From the NCBI GenBank assembly GCA_900766395.1, contig CAAFWB010000067.1, positions 1-6,238 of the forward strand: a DNA stretch of 6,238 bases, given 5' to 3'. Shown piece after piece: positions 1 through 5,768 of the stretch. The DNA is from Clostridia bacterium (lineage in GTDB: Bacteria; Bacillota; Clostridia; Christensenellales; UBA1242). Position numbers and translations under genes: made by a program. Numbering within the stretch: the first letter of the stretch is position 1; each line of letters starts with the position of its first letter. The notes beneath the pieces are model-generated. The model searched no databases. It saw nothing but the letters and a program-made list of their open reading frames with translations, and was not told the origin of the DNA.

Positions 1-38
1 AAGGGGTGTGGGGAAAATCCAAATTCCCCACGCTTTTT
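1..38 (+). terminator. Probable intrinsic terminator, convergent with lysS
   Basis: Bases 6-15 pair with 24-33 (GTGTGGGGAA against TTCCCCACGC, one G-T wobble) around an 8-nt loop. The second arm is followed directly by TTTTT at 34-38. Bases 1-5 can pair weakly with the T run, the usual A-tract/T-tract form of a bidirectional terminator. On the plus strand it would end a gene lying left of the window; on the minus strand it could stop lysS transcripts if an A run continues beyond base 1, which cannot be seen. Confidence 0.5.
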
Positions 39-40
39 GA

Positions 41-64
41 TTCTTTTTCGCAATCGAAAAAGAA
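41..64. repeat. Perfect 10-bp inverted repeat just after the lysS stop
   Basis: TTCTTTTTCG (41-50) and CGAAAAAGAA (55-64) are perfect reverse complements around the 4-nt loop CAAT. The repeat begins three bases after the lysS stop codon. On the lysS strand no T run follows, so by itself it is not a classic terminator. It may act as a 3' end-protecting hairpin or work with the GC-rich hairpin at 6-33. Confidence 0.5.
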
Positions 65-67
65 CAA

Positions 68-1552
68 CTATTTCATTATTGGGAACAAAACCCCATCACG
101 GATATTTGGAAGGTCAAAGATGAGCATAACAAATCTATCAATTCCAAATCCAAGTCCTGACATTGGAGGCATTCCGTGTTCCATTGCGAGCAAGAAATCT
201 TCGTCAACATCCATTGTTTCGTCATCGCCTTGATTCTTTTCAACTTGTTGTGCTTCAAGAACTGTTCTTTGAATTTCTGGGTCAACAAGTTCGGAGAATG
301 CGTTGCATATTTCAGCACCACAAACAACAACTTGGAACGCTTCGGCAATGTTGTAATCTTGGTCACTATGTCTTGCCAATGTTTTGAGAACTGCTGGATA
401 GTTATAAAGGATTGTTGGTCCAACAATTTTTTCACGGATTGTGCGTTTATAGATGTAATCAATGAGAGTTCTGATTGATTTGCATTCTTCGAGGTCGCCG
501 AATGAGAAAAGTTTTGTTGCAACAACTTTTTTCTTAAATTCATTGAGGTCTGTTTCCTGCATGAAATCAAATCCCAAGATTTCGCGAAGACGAGCAACAT
601 AGTCAATTCTCTCCCATTCTCCGCCAAAGTTTATGACATTTCCTTGATAATTGACTTCAAGTGTGCCAATGCATTCGATGAGAAGTTTTTTGACGAGTTC
701 TTGGAAGAACGTAATGTTGTCTTCAAATCTCCAGAATGATGCATACCATTCAACTTGTGTAAATTCTTGCAAGTGTGTTGGGTCCATGCCCTCGTTTCTA
801 AAATCTTTGCCGAGTTCAAAAACTCTGTCAAAGCCAGCAACCATTGCCATTTTGAGCCATGTTTCTTTTGCTATGCGAAGATTGCATACAAGGTCAAGTG
901 CGTTGTGTTTTGTGAAGAACGGTTTTGCTGCTGCACCCGAAACATTCTTTTGGAGAACTGGGGTTTCAATTTCGGTGAATCCATTGTCTTCAAGATATCT
1001 GCGCACAAGTGATTCAACCTTGCTTCTTGCTTTGAACACTTCTCTGCTCTTTTCGTTCATGATGATGTCAAGATAACGCTGACGGTATTTTGCTTCAACA
1101 TCTGTGAGTCCATGAAATTTTTCTGGAAGAGGACGCATTGCTTTTGAAAGAAGTTCAACCTTGTGTGCTCTGACTGTGAGTTCGCCAGTTTGAGTGCGAT
1201 AGAGTTCGCCTTCAACGCCAATAAAGTCGCCAACATCAACAAGTTTTTTATAGAAATCATATTCGCTTTCTTCAATTTCGTTTCTTCCAACGCTAACTTG
1301 AATCGCCCCGTCAATATCTTGAATTTTTGCAAATCCAAATTTCCCCATGATACGGCGGAAAATAATTCTTCCGCAAATTTTGACTTTTGCACCTTCGTCA
1401 AGTGCCAATGTTTCTTTTATTGTGTGGGTTCTAACAAAATCCTCACGATAAGGATTGATGCCGTTTTCTTTCAAAAAGTCAATTTTTGCTTTTCTGATGT
1501 CGACTTCGTTTGAAAGTTTTTGTAATCTCTGATTAAGTTGTTCAAAATCCAT
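68..1552 (-). CDS. lysS: Lysyl-tRNA synthetase, class II
   Basis: Attaches lysine to tRNA-Lys using ATP, in the cytoplasm. The 494-aa length is normal for bacterial class II LysRS. An N-terminal helix and OB-fold anticodon-binding domain (about 55-140) precede the catalytic domain. Seen in the sequence: motif 2 FRNEG (251-255); lysine-binding residues matching the E. coli pattern, namely E230 (LRIAKE), E268 and Y270 (QVEWY), and N417, F419, E421 (ICNAFSEL); and motif 3 GLGFGIDR with R473. The start is ATG with AGGAG 6 nt upstream. The motif-2 loop is unusual: HLQEFTQVEWY replaces the common HNPEFTMMELY, and GFGIDRF replaces GIGIDRM, so this is a divergent branch of the family. It follows recX on the same strand after 60 bp and has a promoter of its own in that gap. 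Identity is near certain; the subfamily placement is inference. Confidence 0.97.
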   Translation of the reverse strand: MDFEQLNQRLQKLSNEVDIRKAKIDFLKENGINPYREDFVRTHTIKETLALDEGAKVKICGRIIFRRIMGKFGFAKIQDIDGAIQVSVGRNEIEESEYDFYKKLVDVGDFIGVEGELYRTQTGELTVRAHKVELLSKAMRPLPEKFHGLTDVEAKYRQRYLDIIMNEKSREVFKARSKVESLVRRYLEDNGFTEIETPVLQKNVSGAAAKPFFTKHNALDLVCNLRIAKETWLKMAMVAGFDRVFELGKDFRNEGMDPTHLQEFTQVEWYASFWRFEDNITFFQELVKKLLIECIGTLEVNYQGNVINFGGEWERIDYVARLREILGFDFMQETDLNEFKKKVVATKLFSFGDLEECKSIRTLIDYIYKRTIREKIVGPTILYNYPAVLKTLARHSDQDYNIAEAFQVVVCGAEICNAFSELVDPEIQRTVLEAQQVEKNQGDDETMDVDEDFLLAMEHGMPPMSGLGFGIDRFVMLIFDLPNIRDGVLFPIMK

Positions 1553-1570
1553 AATAATCTCCTGCTTGGC

Positions 1571-1599
1571 AATTTATCATAAATATATCTTTGTGTCAA
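1571..1599 (-). promoter_or_regulatory. Sigma-A-type promoter for lysS
   Basis: Read on the minus strand, TTGACA (1594-1599) is a perfect -35, followed by a 17-nt spacer and TAAATT (1571-1576), 4 of 6 matches to TATAAT, with TG one base before it (extended -10). The predicted start near 1564 places the lysS AGGAG (1559-1563) almost at the 5' end, giving a leader of about 12 nt. There is no room for a T-box or other riboswitch in this 60-bp gap. Confidence 0.6.
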
Positions 1600-1612
1600 A
1601 TAATAAACTAAA

Positions 1613-2239
1613 TTAGTTAAAATCTTCCTCGTCTGTTTCAGAAAAGCATTTGTTTAGTGCATAGAAACAATCTTCGTGCGAAAACCCTTTTCCGACAAGA
1701 TGTCGATATAATTTTTCTTTTGTTTTTTGGTCTTTTGGTTTATTTTTTATGTATTTTTGTGCAAGTGACAATGCGACTTCTTTTTGGTCGTGAATTTCGT
1801 CAAGACAATTTGCAATAATCTCGTCCGACACACCTTTTTGTTTCATTTCATATGCGATTGCGCGTTTGCCCTTGCTTTTTGCAGTCATCTTTGTGTAGCA
1901 ACTAGCAAAACTTTGGTCGTCAACATATTTATACTCAATGAGTTTGTCCAAAACATAATCGCAAACCTTTGGCATATAGCCTTTGTCTTTGAGATATGTC
2001 ATAATCTGCTTCTTTGTCTTCATTCCGCGTGAAAGCAAGTTTATTGCCTTGTCAAAAGCGGTTAGTTTCTCATATTCAAACTGATATTCTTCAAGGGTCT
2101 CCTTGTCGATTTCGTCCCCGACTTTGAGTTTTGTTTTGAGAAGTGTCAGCCCATGCATTACAACTTTTTCGCCAGACGAAAGCATGATATAAAAACGCTC
2201 ATTCTTCTTGCCGATTGGTTTTATTTGTTCAATTTGCAT
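1613..2239 (-). CDS. recX: Regulatory protein RecX
   Basis: RecX-family protein, 208 aa, expected to bind RecA filaments and modulate recombination and SOS induction. The three-helix repeats are visible: AINLLSRGMKTKKQIMTYLKDKGY (about 65-88), the hallmark YVDDQSFA (105-112), and KGKRAIAYEMKQKGVSDEII (about 123-142), then a more divergent C-terminal repeat ending KGFSHEDCFYAL (184-195). The N-terminal ~55 residues form a strand-rich extension common in Bacillota RecX. The ATG at 2239 is chosen because GGAGG (2246-2250) lies 6 nt upstream; the in-frame GTG at 2242 would leave only 3 nt. The gene overlaps the end of the yigZ-like gene by 11 bp, and its ribosome binding site lies inside that gene, so the two are very likely co-transcribed and coupled. 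recA is not in the window. Confidence 0.9.
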   Translation of the reverse strand: MQIEQIKPIGKKNERFYIMLSSGEKVVMHGLTLLKTKLKVGDEIDKETLEEYQFEYEKLTAFDKAINLLSRGMKTKKQIMTYLKDKGYMPKVCDYVLDKLIEYKYVDDQSFASCYTKMTAKSKGKRAIAYEMKQKGVSDEIIANCLDEIHDQKEVALSLAQKYIKNKPKDQKTKEKLYRHLVGKGFSHEDCFYALNKCFSETDEEDFN

Positions 2240-2606
2240 CACACACCTCCCTGAGAACTCCCGCTGCCGCTTTTATGTATGCTCGCACCAAGCCGCCCGC
2301 ACCAAGTTTTATTCCGCCAAAGTAGCGAACAACAACAATCATGCAGTTGTTTTTGTTCTGTTTTTCAAGAACGTTGAGAATTGGACGTCCTGCTGTTCCC
2401 GATGGTTCACCATCATCAGAGCATTTGCAAACAAAGTTGTCGCCAGCAAATTTGACTGCAAAACAAACATGAGTTGCTTTTTTATTATCCGCCCTCACAT
2501 TCTTTAAAATTTGTTCAATCTCGTCAGCGGCATCAATTTGAAAATAGTATGAAAAAAACTTTGATTTCTTTTCCTCATACAAAAACTCTGCCTTGCAATT
2601 TTCCAT
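2229..2606 (-). CDS. YigZ/IMPACT-family (UPF0029) protein, short form
   Basis: Matches the N-terminal UPF0029 domain shared by bacterial YigZ and eukaryotic IMPACT: KSKF (14-17), ATHVCFA (44-50), SDDGEPSGTAGRPIL (63-77) and VVRYFGGIKLGAGGLVRAY (92-110). At 125 aa it ends with that domain and lacks the C-terminal DUF1949 domain of the roughly 200-aa E. coli YigZ. The reading frame is clean and the stop is embedded in the recX start region, so it looks like a natural short form rather than a broken gene. The molecular function of the family in bacteria is unsettled; IMPACT in eukaryotes affects translational control. The ATG at 2606 is forced because an in-frame TAA lies just upstream. No Shine-Dalgarno precedes it, and a well-spaced promoter puts transcription start at the ATG itself. 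It is first gene of a unit with recX. Confidence 0.88.
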   Translation of the reverse strand: MENCKAEFLYEEKKSKFFSYYFQIDAADEIEQILKNVRADNKKATHVCFAVKFAGDNFVCKCSDDGEPSGTAGRPILNVLEKQNKNNCMIVVVRYFGGIKLGAGGLVRAYIKAAAGVLREVCDAN

Positions 2607-2612
2607 GCGATA

Positions 2613-2641
2613 ATTTTAATTCAAAAAAGTTTGTTTGGCAA
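2613..2641 (-). promoter_or_regulatory. Promoter giving a leaderless yigZ-recX transcript
   Basis: On the minus strand, TTGCCA (2636-2641, 5 of 6 to TTGACA), a 17-nt spacer and TAAAAT (2613-2618, 5 of 6 to TATAAT). Six bases separate the -10 from the ATG, so the usual start distance places +1 on the A of the start codon at 2606. No AGGAG-like sequence exists upstream of that ATG, which agrees with leaderless initiation. Confidence 0.55.
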
Positions 2642-2664
2642 GAAAATTGGCACGCCTTATTGAA

Positions 2665-2670
2665 TATACT
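2665..2670 (+). promoter_or_regulatory. Possible -10 element for the holin-like gene
   Basis: TATACT matches TATAAT in 5 of 6 positions and would start transcription near 2677, giving a leader of about 30 nt that contains the AAGGAGG site. No convincing -35 lies at 17 nt; two TTGGCA copies (2635-2640 and 2647-2652) are at wrong spacings. The promoter must be in this 100-bp divergent gap, but its exact place is uncertain. Confidence 0.25.
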
Positions 2671-2706
2671 GAATATGAGTGAAATAATGTTTTGAAGGAG
2701 GAAGAT

Positions 2707-3039
2707 ATGGAAGAATTTGTTAGCATTCCGAGCATTGTGCTCATTGTTTATATGATTATTGAAGTCATCAAAATCTGCACCAAAAATGAAGTTGTTTCAA
2801 AGTTATTTCCAGCAATCTCTTGCGTTCTTGGAATGGGACTTGGAATTTTGGCGTTCTATTTGTGCCCTGCTGTCATTCCAGCAAATAATGTGCTTTCTGC
2901 CATTCTCATTGGTGGTTCAAGTGGACTCAGTGCAACTGGAACAAATCAGATAATCAAACAACTCACACAAAAAAGCAACGAACTCAAACAGAATGATGAA
3001 ACCACAATTCAAGACGAAAGCAAAAACGACACAGAATAG
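2707..3039 (+). CDS. Holin-like small membrane protein (Hol44-type)
   Basis: A 110-aa membrane protein. Hydrophobic segments lie at about 7-23 and 33-53, with a shorter one at 62-74, followed by a hydrophilic, charged tail from about 84. The signature SGLSATGTNQIIKQL (72-86) resembles the glycine-rich, ATG-then-Asn/His-Gln-Ile motif of the phage holin family Hol44 (holin superfamily V), whose members form membrane lesions that let endolysins out. The start is ATG at 2707 because AAGGAGG (2695-2701) lies 5 nt upstream; a TTG 15 nt earlier would sit on top of that site. It is monocistronic, diverging from yigZ and closed by a strong terminator. No lysin, capsid or integrase gene is seen, so this is either a domesticated or leftover phage gene or a chromosomal holin used in secretion or cell death. 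The family call comes from motif and topology only. Confidence 0.72.
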   Translation: MEEFVSIPSIVLIVYMIIEVIKICTKNEVVSKLFPAISCVLGMGLGILAFYLCPAVIPANNVLSAILIGGSSGLSATGTNQIIKQLTQKSNELKQNDETTIQDESKNDTE

Positions 3040-3042
3040 TGT

Positions 3043-3074
3043 AAAAAACGGGCTCTCACAGCCCGTTTTTTTTT
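3043..3074 (+). terminator. Strong intrinsic terminator after the holin-like gene
   Basis: AAAAAACGGGCT (3043-3054) and AGCCCGTTTTTT (3060-3071) are perfect complements around the 5-nt loop CTCAC, followed by continued T to 3074. The core is six GC-rich pairs. It begins three bases after the stop codon. The A tract opposite the T run could also let it work on the minus strand. Confidence 0.93.
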
Positions 3075-3204
3075 GAAAACATATTTTCGAAAACAAAAAA
3101 TAATATCAAAATAATTAAAAATAAATAAAATTAATTTGCAAAAATAATTATTTAATTTAAAAAAATATTTTTAAAAAAATACTTGTATTTTTTTAATTTT
3201 TTAT
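3075..3204. other. Extremely AT-rich intergenic stretch
   Basis: No gene is visible here. From 3075 to 3240 only about 14 of 166 bases are G or C, far below the flanking genes. It is made of A and T runs with short palindromes such as AAATAATTATTT (3142-3153) and AAAAATATTTTT (3161-3172). A tracts of this kind tend to bend DNA and can serve as UP elements for the promoter that follows at 3205. There are no DnaA-box clusters or regular repeats. Confidence 0.6.
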
Positions 3205-3234
3205 TTGACAAATTAATTAATTTTTATTTAAACT
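3205..3234 (+). promoter_or_regulatory. Promoter for the 196-aa membrane protein gene
   Basis: TTGACA (3205-3210) is a perfect -35; TAAACT (3229-3234) is a 4 of 6 -10 at 18-nt spacing. The predicted start near 3241 leaves a leader of only about 9 nt. The only ribosome binding signal is GGTGA at 3241-3245, 4 nt before the ATG, so initiation may be near-leaderless. The AT-rich DNA upstream could act as an UP element. Confidence 0.5.
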
Positions 3235-3249
3235 AGTTTTGGTGAATGT

Positions 3250-3840
3250 ATGAAAAAACAAAAAATGAATTTTGACGACAACATGGATGACATTATTGAT
3301 GAAGAAATTGAATACGCAAAGACGGTTGACCTCAGCACTGACGGAAAAGCAATCATTGAAGTCGAAGTCAACAGTTCTGACGAATTCTTTTCTCCATATT
3401 CTGTTCGTGGTGATGAAGTCATGAATAGTGAACTCAACAACTTTATTATGGAAAGTGAAAACAACATTCCCCTAAACAAAAAGCTCAAAGTCAACATTTA
3501 TGTCAACGAAGACGACAGAAAAAACTTTTCAAAAATCAAAAAGACTTTCAGAATGAACTATGCGGACAAACTTGCAACTTGCGACTGGTGGCTCAAACGC
3601 AATCTAATCAAATCTCTCATCTTCCTTTTTATTGGTGTTGGATTGTTGGCGGTTTATGCGGTTGCTTGCATATATCAATTTCACCTGCTCATTCAATGTG
3701 CTTGCGAAGTTGTTTCGTGGGTATTCCTCTGGGAGGGAGTTCAACAACTCACGATTGAACATTCAGCAAAACGGATTGAGCGAAAAAGACTTATGCGTCT
3801 TTTGAATTCCGAAATCAGCGTGCGCAAAAAAGCGTATTAA
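3250..3840 (+). CDS. Uncharacterised membrane protein, acidic N-terminus
   Basis: I do not recognise this 196-aa protein with certainty. Residues 8-22 are very acidic. A soluble part follows to about 117, with YSVRGDEVMNSELNNFI at 50-66 and a strand-like KLKVNIYVNEDD at 78-89. A clear transmembrane helix spans about 119-142, and a second, more amphipathic hydrophobic segment about 145-163 carries E153, W157, W161 and E162 (EVVSWVFLWEGVQQL). The tail (173-195) is strongly basic (KRIERKRLMRLL), suggesting that both termini are cytoplasmic. This layout, with a conserved-looking E...W..LWE segment, recalls an uncharacterised family of anaerobic Bacillota, but I cannot name it. No catalytic motif is visible. 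It is transcribed alone, with its own promoter and terminator between the holin-like gene and glmS. The ATG at 3250 has only a weak GGTGA site; a second Met at codon 6 is possible. Confidence 0.8.
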   Translation: MKKQKMNFDDNMDDIIDEEIEYAKTVDLSTDGKAIIEVEVNSSDEFFSPYSVRGDEVMNSELNNFIMESENNIPLNKKLKVNIYVNEDDRKNFSKIKKTFRMNYADKLATCDWWLKRNLIKSLIFLFIGVGLLAVYAVACIYQFHLLIQCACEVVSWVFLWEGVQQLTIEHSAKRIERKRLMRLLNSEISVRKKAY

Positions 3841-3849
3841 TCTCCTTTG

Positions 3850-3876
3850 AATGGCACAACTTTGGTGCCATTTTTT
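3850..3876 (+). terminator. Intrinsic terminator before glmS
   Basis: AATGGCAC (3850-3857) and GTGCCATT (3865-3872) form a perfect 8-bp stem with a 7-nt loop, followed by T to 3876. It starts ten bases after the stop of the 196-aa gene and separates that gene from glmS. Confidence 0.88.
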
Positions 3877-3900
3877 ATTTCTCGCCTTTTCTCACTAATT

Positions 3901-3930
3901 TTGGCATCCATTCATAAAATTCAATATACA
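3901..3930 (+). promoter_or_regulatory. Candidate promoter region for glmS
   Basis: Two options overlap. TTGGCA (3901-3906) with TATACA (3925-3930) at 18-nt spacing would start transcription inside the ribosome binding site. TAAAAT (3915-3920) is a better -10 and gives a leader of about 14 nt, but it lacks a good -35. A promoter is expected here because a terminator lies just upstream; which hexamers are used is unresolved. Confidence 0.35.
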
Positions 3931-3940
3931 GGAGAAATTT

Positions 3941-5710
3941 ATGTGTGGAATTGTTGCCTACATTGGCGAAGATGCTGAAAGCACATTGTTTGGAATGCTA
4001 AAGAAACTCGAATATCGGGGCTATGACTCCGCCGGCATTGCAACAATATTTCATGGTGACCTTGATGTCATAAAAACAGAAGGTAAAGTTGAAAACCTAA
4101 AAAACAAATTAACTGGAAAAAATTCATATATTGGAATTGGGCACACACGTTGGGCAACACACGGAAAGCCGACCGAAAAAAATGCCCACCCACACCTCAG
4201 CCCAAACAAAGAATGGGCGATTGTTCATAATGGCATCATTGAGAACTTCACAGAACTAAAAAACGAACTTTTGAGTGAAGGATATTCTTTTCGTTCTGAC
4301 ACAGACACCGAAGTTATTGCGGCATTGTTTGAAAAATATTCCACTCTCGACATAAACCTTCAAATCCAACAAGTTGTTTCAAGACTTTTGGGTTCATTTT
4401 CTTTTGCTGTGGTTTGCAAAAAATTTCCAAACACTTTGATTTTGGTGAAAAAGAAAAGTCCACTCTATGTTGCGACAAATGGCGACAATGTGTATGCAGC
4501 AAGTGACCCAATTGCTTTTGAAAATGTCAAAGACTACTATATTTTTGAAGAAAACGAATATTGCGTGGCAAAAAACGGAAAACTTGATTTTTTCACTTTC
4601 CGAGGCGAATGCGTGCAAAAAAAAACCGTGCCATATGATTGCACTCAAATCTCTCAAATCAACACCTACCCTCATCATATGTTGGAAGAAATATATGCAA
4701 GCCCCTGTGCATTGAAGCGACTTTGTGATGCATATGAAAGCAAACAATATATCAAAAAAATTGAAGCAATTAAAAAGTTTGACTTCAACAAAATATATAT
4801 CGTTGGTTGCGGAACCGCATATCATTCAGGACTTGTTGGAGCAAAATATTTAGAGAAAGAACTGCATGTCCCCACTTCTTGCCACATTGCAAGCGAATTC
4901 AAATATAATCCACCAATTATAGACAAAAACACGCTCTGCATTTTTGTTAGTCAAAGCGGAGAAACAGCGGACACAATCGCATCAATGCTTGAAGCAAAGA
5001 AAAAACGAGCAAAAAGCATTGCAATCGTAAATTCCGCTCACTCAACAATCAGTCGAATGTCGAACATAACGCTGCCAATTCAAGCAGGAGTTGAGATTGC
5101 GGTCGCATCAACCAAAGCATACACAAATCAATGTGCCGCATTTTACATTTTGGCAAATATGCTCTCTGGAAAAGGCACACAAGCAACAAAACAAATCAGA
5201 AAACTATCAAATCAAATAAAAAAGATTTTGTCTTCAACATATGTAAGCGAACTTCAAAGGCTTGCAAACAAAATTAAGTCAACAAAAAATGTTTTCTTTA
5301 TCGGAAAGAACTATGACTATATCACCGCTTGTGAAGCATCACTCAAACTCAAAGAAATATCCTATATTAATTGCTCTGCCCTGCCTGCTGGCGAACTCAA
5401 ACACGGCACTTTGGCACTTGTTGAAAAAGGCGTGCAAGTCATTGCAATCAGCACAGAAAAACGCCTTGCATCAAAGGTTGAAAACGCAACAAACGAAACG
5501 GTTTCTCGCGGTGCAAGTGCTCTCACAATAACAACGCTCGACAAAGAATTCTCTCATTCACAAGTTATTTCTCTCCCCCACATAAAAACAGAACTCGCAC
5601 CAATGCTCTCCATTGTTCCTTTGTGGCTGATGAGCTATTTTGTTTCAATCTCAAAATCAATCAATCCAGATAGTCCTCGAAACCTCGCAAAGAGCGTGAC
5701 GGTTGAATAA
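3941..5710 (+). CDS. glmS: Glutamine--fructose-6-phosphate aminotransferase (isomerizing)
   Basis: Makes glucosamine-6-phosphate from fructose-6-phosphate and glutamine, the first committed step toward UDP-GlcNAc and peptidoglycan; cytoplasmic. At 589 aa it is slightly shorter than the usual ~600. The N-terminal glutaminase domain starts MCGIVAYIG, with C2 becoming the N-terminal nucleophile after Met removal. It has YRGYDSAGIA, GHTRWATHG (67-75), VHNGIIENF and SDTDTEVIAAL. Two SIS domains follow: VGCGTAYHSG and SQSGETADT in the first; K469 and E472 (LKLKEISY) and H488 (ELKHG) in the second, aligning with the E. coli isomerase residues K485, E488 and H504. The C-terminal tail PRNLAKSVTVE with K584 closes the sugar site. 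The start ATG follows AGGAG (3930-3934) at 6 nt. Only 64 nt separate it from the preceding terminator, too little for a typical glmS ribozyme, so feedback by that route is not evident. The gene is intact. Confidence 0.98.
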   Translation: MCGIVAYIGEDAESTLFGMLKKLEYRGYDSAGIATIFHGDLDVIKTEGKVENLKNKLTGKNSYIGIGHTRWATHGKPTEKNAHPHLSPNKEWAIVHNGIIENFTELKNELLSEGYSFRSDTDTEVIAALFEKYSTLDINLQIQQVVSRLLGSFSFAVVCKKFPNTLILVKKKSPLYVATNGDNVYAASDPIAFENVKDYYIFEENEYCVAKNGKLDFFTFRGECVQKKTVPYDCTQISQINTYPHHMLEEIYASPCALKRLCDAYESKQYIKKIEAIKKFDFNKIYIVGCGTAYHSGLVGAKYLEKELHVPTSCHIASEFKYNPPIIDKNTLCIFVSQSGETADTIASMLEAKKKRAKSIAIVNSAHSTISRMSNITLPIQAGVEIAVASTKAYTNQCAAFYILANMLSGKGTQATKQIRKLSNQIKKILSSTYVSELQRLANKIKSTKNVFFIGKNYDYITACEASLKLKEISYINCSALPAGELKHGTLALVEKGVQVIAISTEKRLASKVENATNETVSRGASALTITTLDKEFSHSQVISLPHIKTELAPMLSIVPLWLMSYFVSISKSINPDSPRNLAKSVTVE

Positions 5711-5722
5711 CAAAGTTGCAAA

Positions 5723-5734
5723 TTGATTAATCAA
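5723..5734. repeat. 12-bp perfect palindrome downstream of glmS
   Basis: TTGATTAATCAA lies 12 bases after the glmS stop. No T run follows directly, so it is a poor terminator, and no convincing glmS terminator is otherwise seen before the next promoter. It could be a protein-binding site, but in such AT-rich DNA a chance palindrome is quite possible. Confidence 0.3.
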
Positions 5735-5754
5735 AATAAAAATTTTAAGTTTTT

Positions 5755-5768
5755 CGAACATATGTTTG
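5755..5768. promoter_or_regulatory. Candidate LexA (SOS) box
   Basis: CGAACATATGTTTG matches the Bacillus-type LexA/DinR consensus CGAACRNRYGTTYC at 13 of 14 positions and differs from the perfect palindrome CGAACATATGTTCG at one base. Its last three bases (5766-5768) overlap the -35 hexamer of the promoter at 5766-5793, where bound LexA would block RNA polymerase. This is the only such site seen in the non-coding parts of the window. It predicts DNA-damage induction of the HTH-hydrolase unit. Confidence 0.7.

Noticed and set aside
6..233. 75-aa plus-strand open frame at the left edge
   Set aside because: It runs through the terminator hairpins and antisense to the lysS 3' end, with no ribosome binding site and no family resemblance; a shadow frame.
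651..1076. 141-aa plus-strand open frame over lysS
   Set aside because: Lies wholly within the conserved catalytic part of lysS on the opposite strand; Ser/Leu-rich shadow composition and no initiation signal.
1553..1612. T-box riboswitch before lysS
   Set aside because: Only 60 bp between recX and lysS, with a promoter inside; no stem I, T-box or terminator hairpin fits.
2240..2242. GTG as the recX start
   Set aside because: It lies only 3 nt from GGAGG; the next codon, ATG at 2239, has normal spacing.
2692..2706. TTG start 15 nt upstream of the holin-like gene
   Set aside because: The AAGGAGG site sits inside those codons and is ideally spaced for the ATG at 2707.
3075..3249. Replication origin or unwinding element
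   Set aside because: Very AT-rich, but no DnaA boxes and no dnaA/dnaN context; promoter and spacer DNA explains it.
4394..4825. 143-aa minus-strand open frame inside glmS
   Set aside because: Antisense to a fully supported glmS; Phe/Cys-rich composition typical of a reverse-frame translation, with no ribosome binding site or promoter.
5723..5754. Intrinsic terminator for glmS
   Set aside because: The TTGATTAATCAA palindrome is all but GC-free and lacks a following T run; the TTTTT at 5750-5754 has no stable stem before it.
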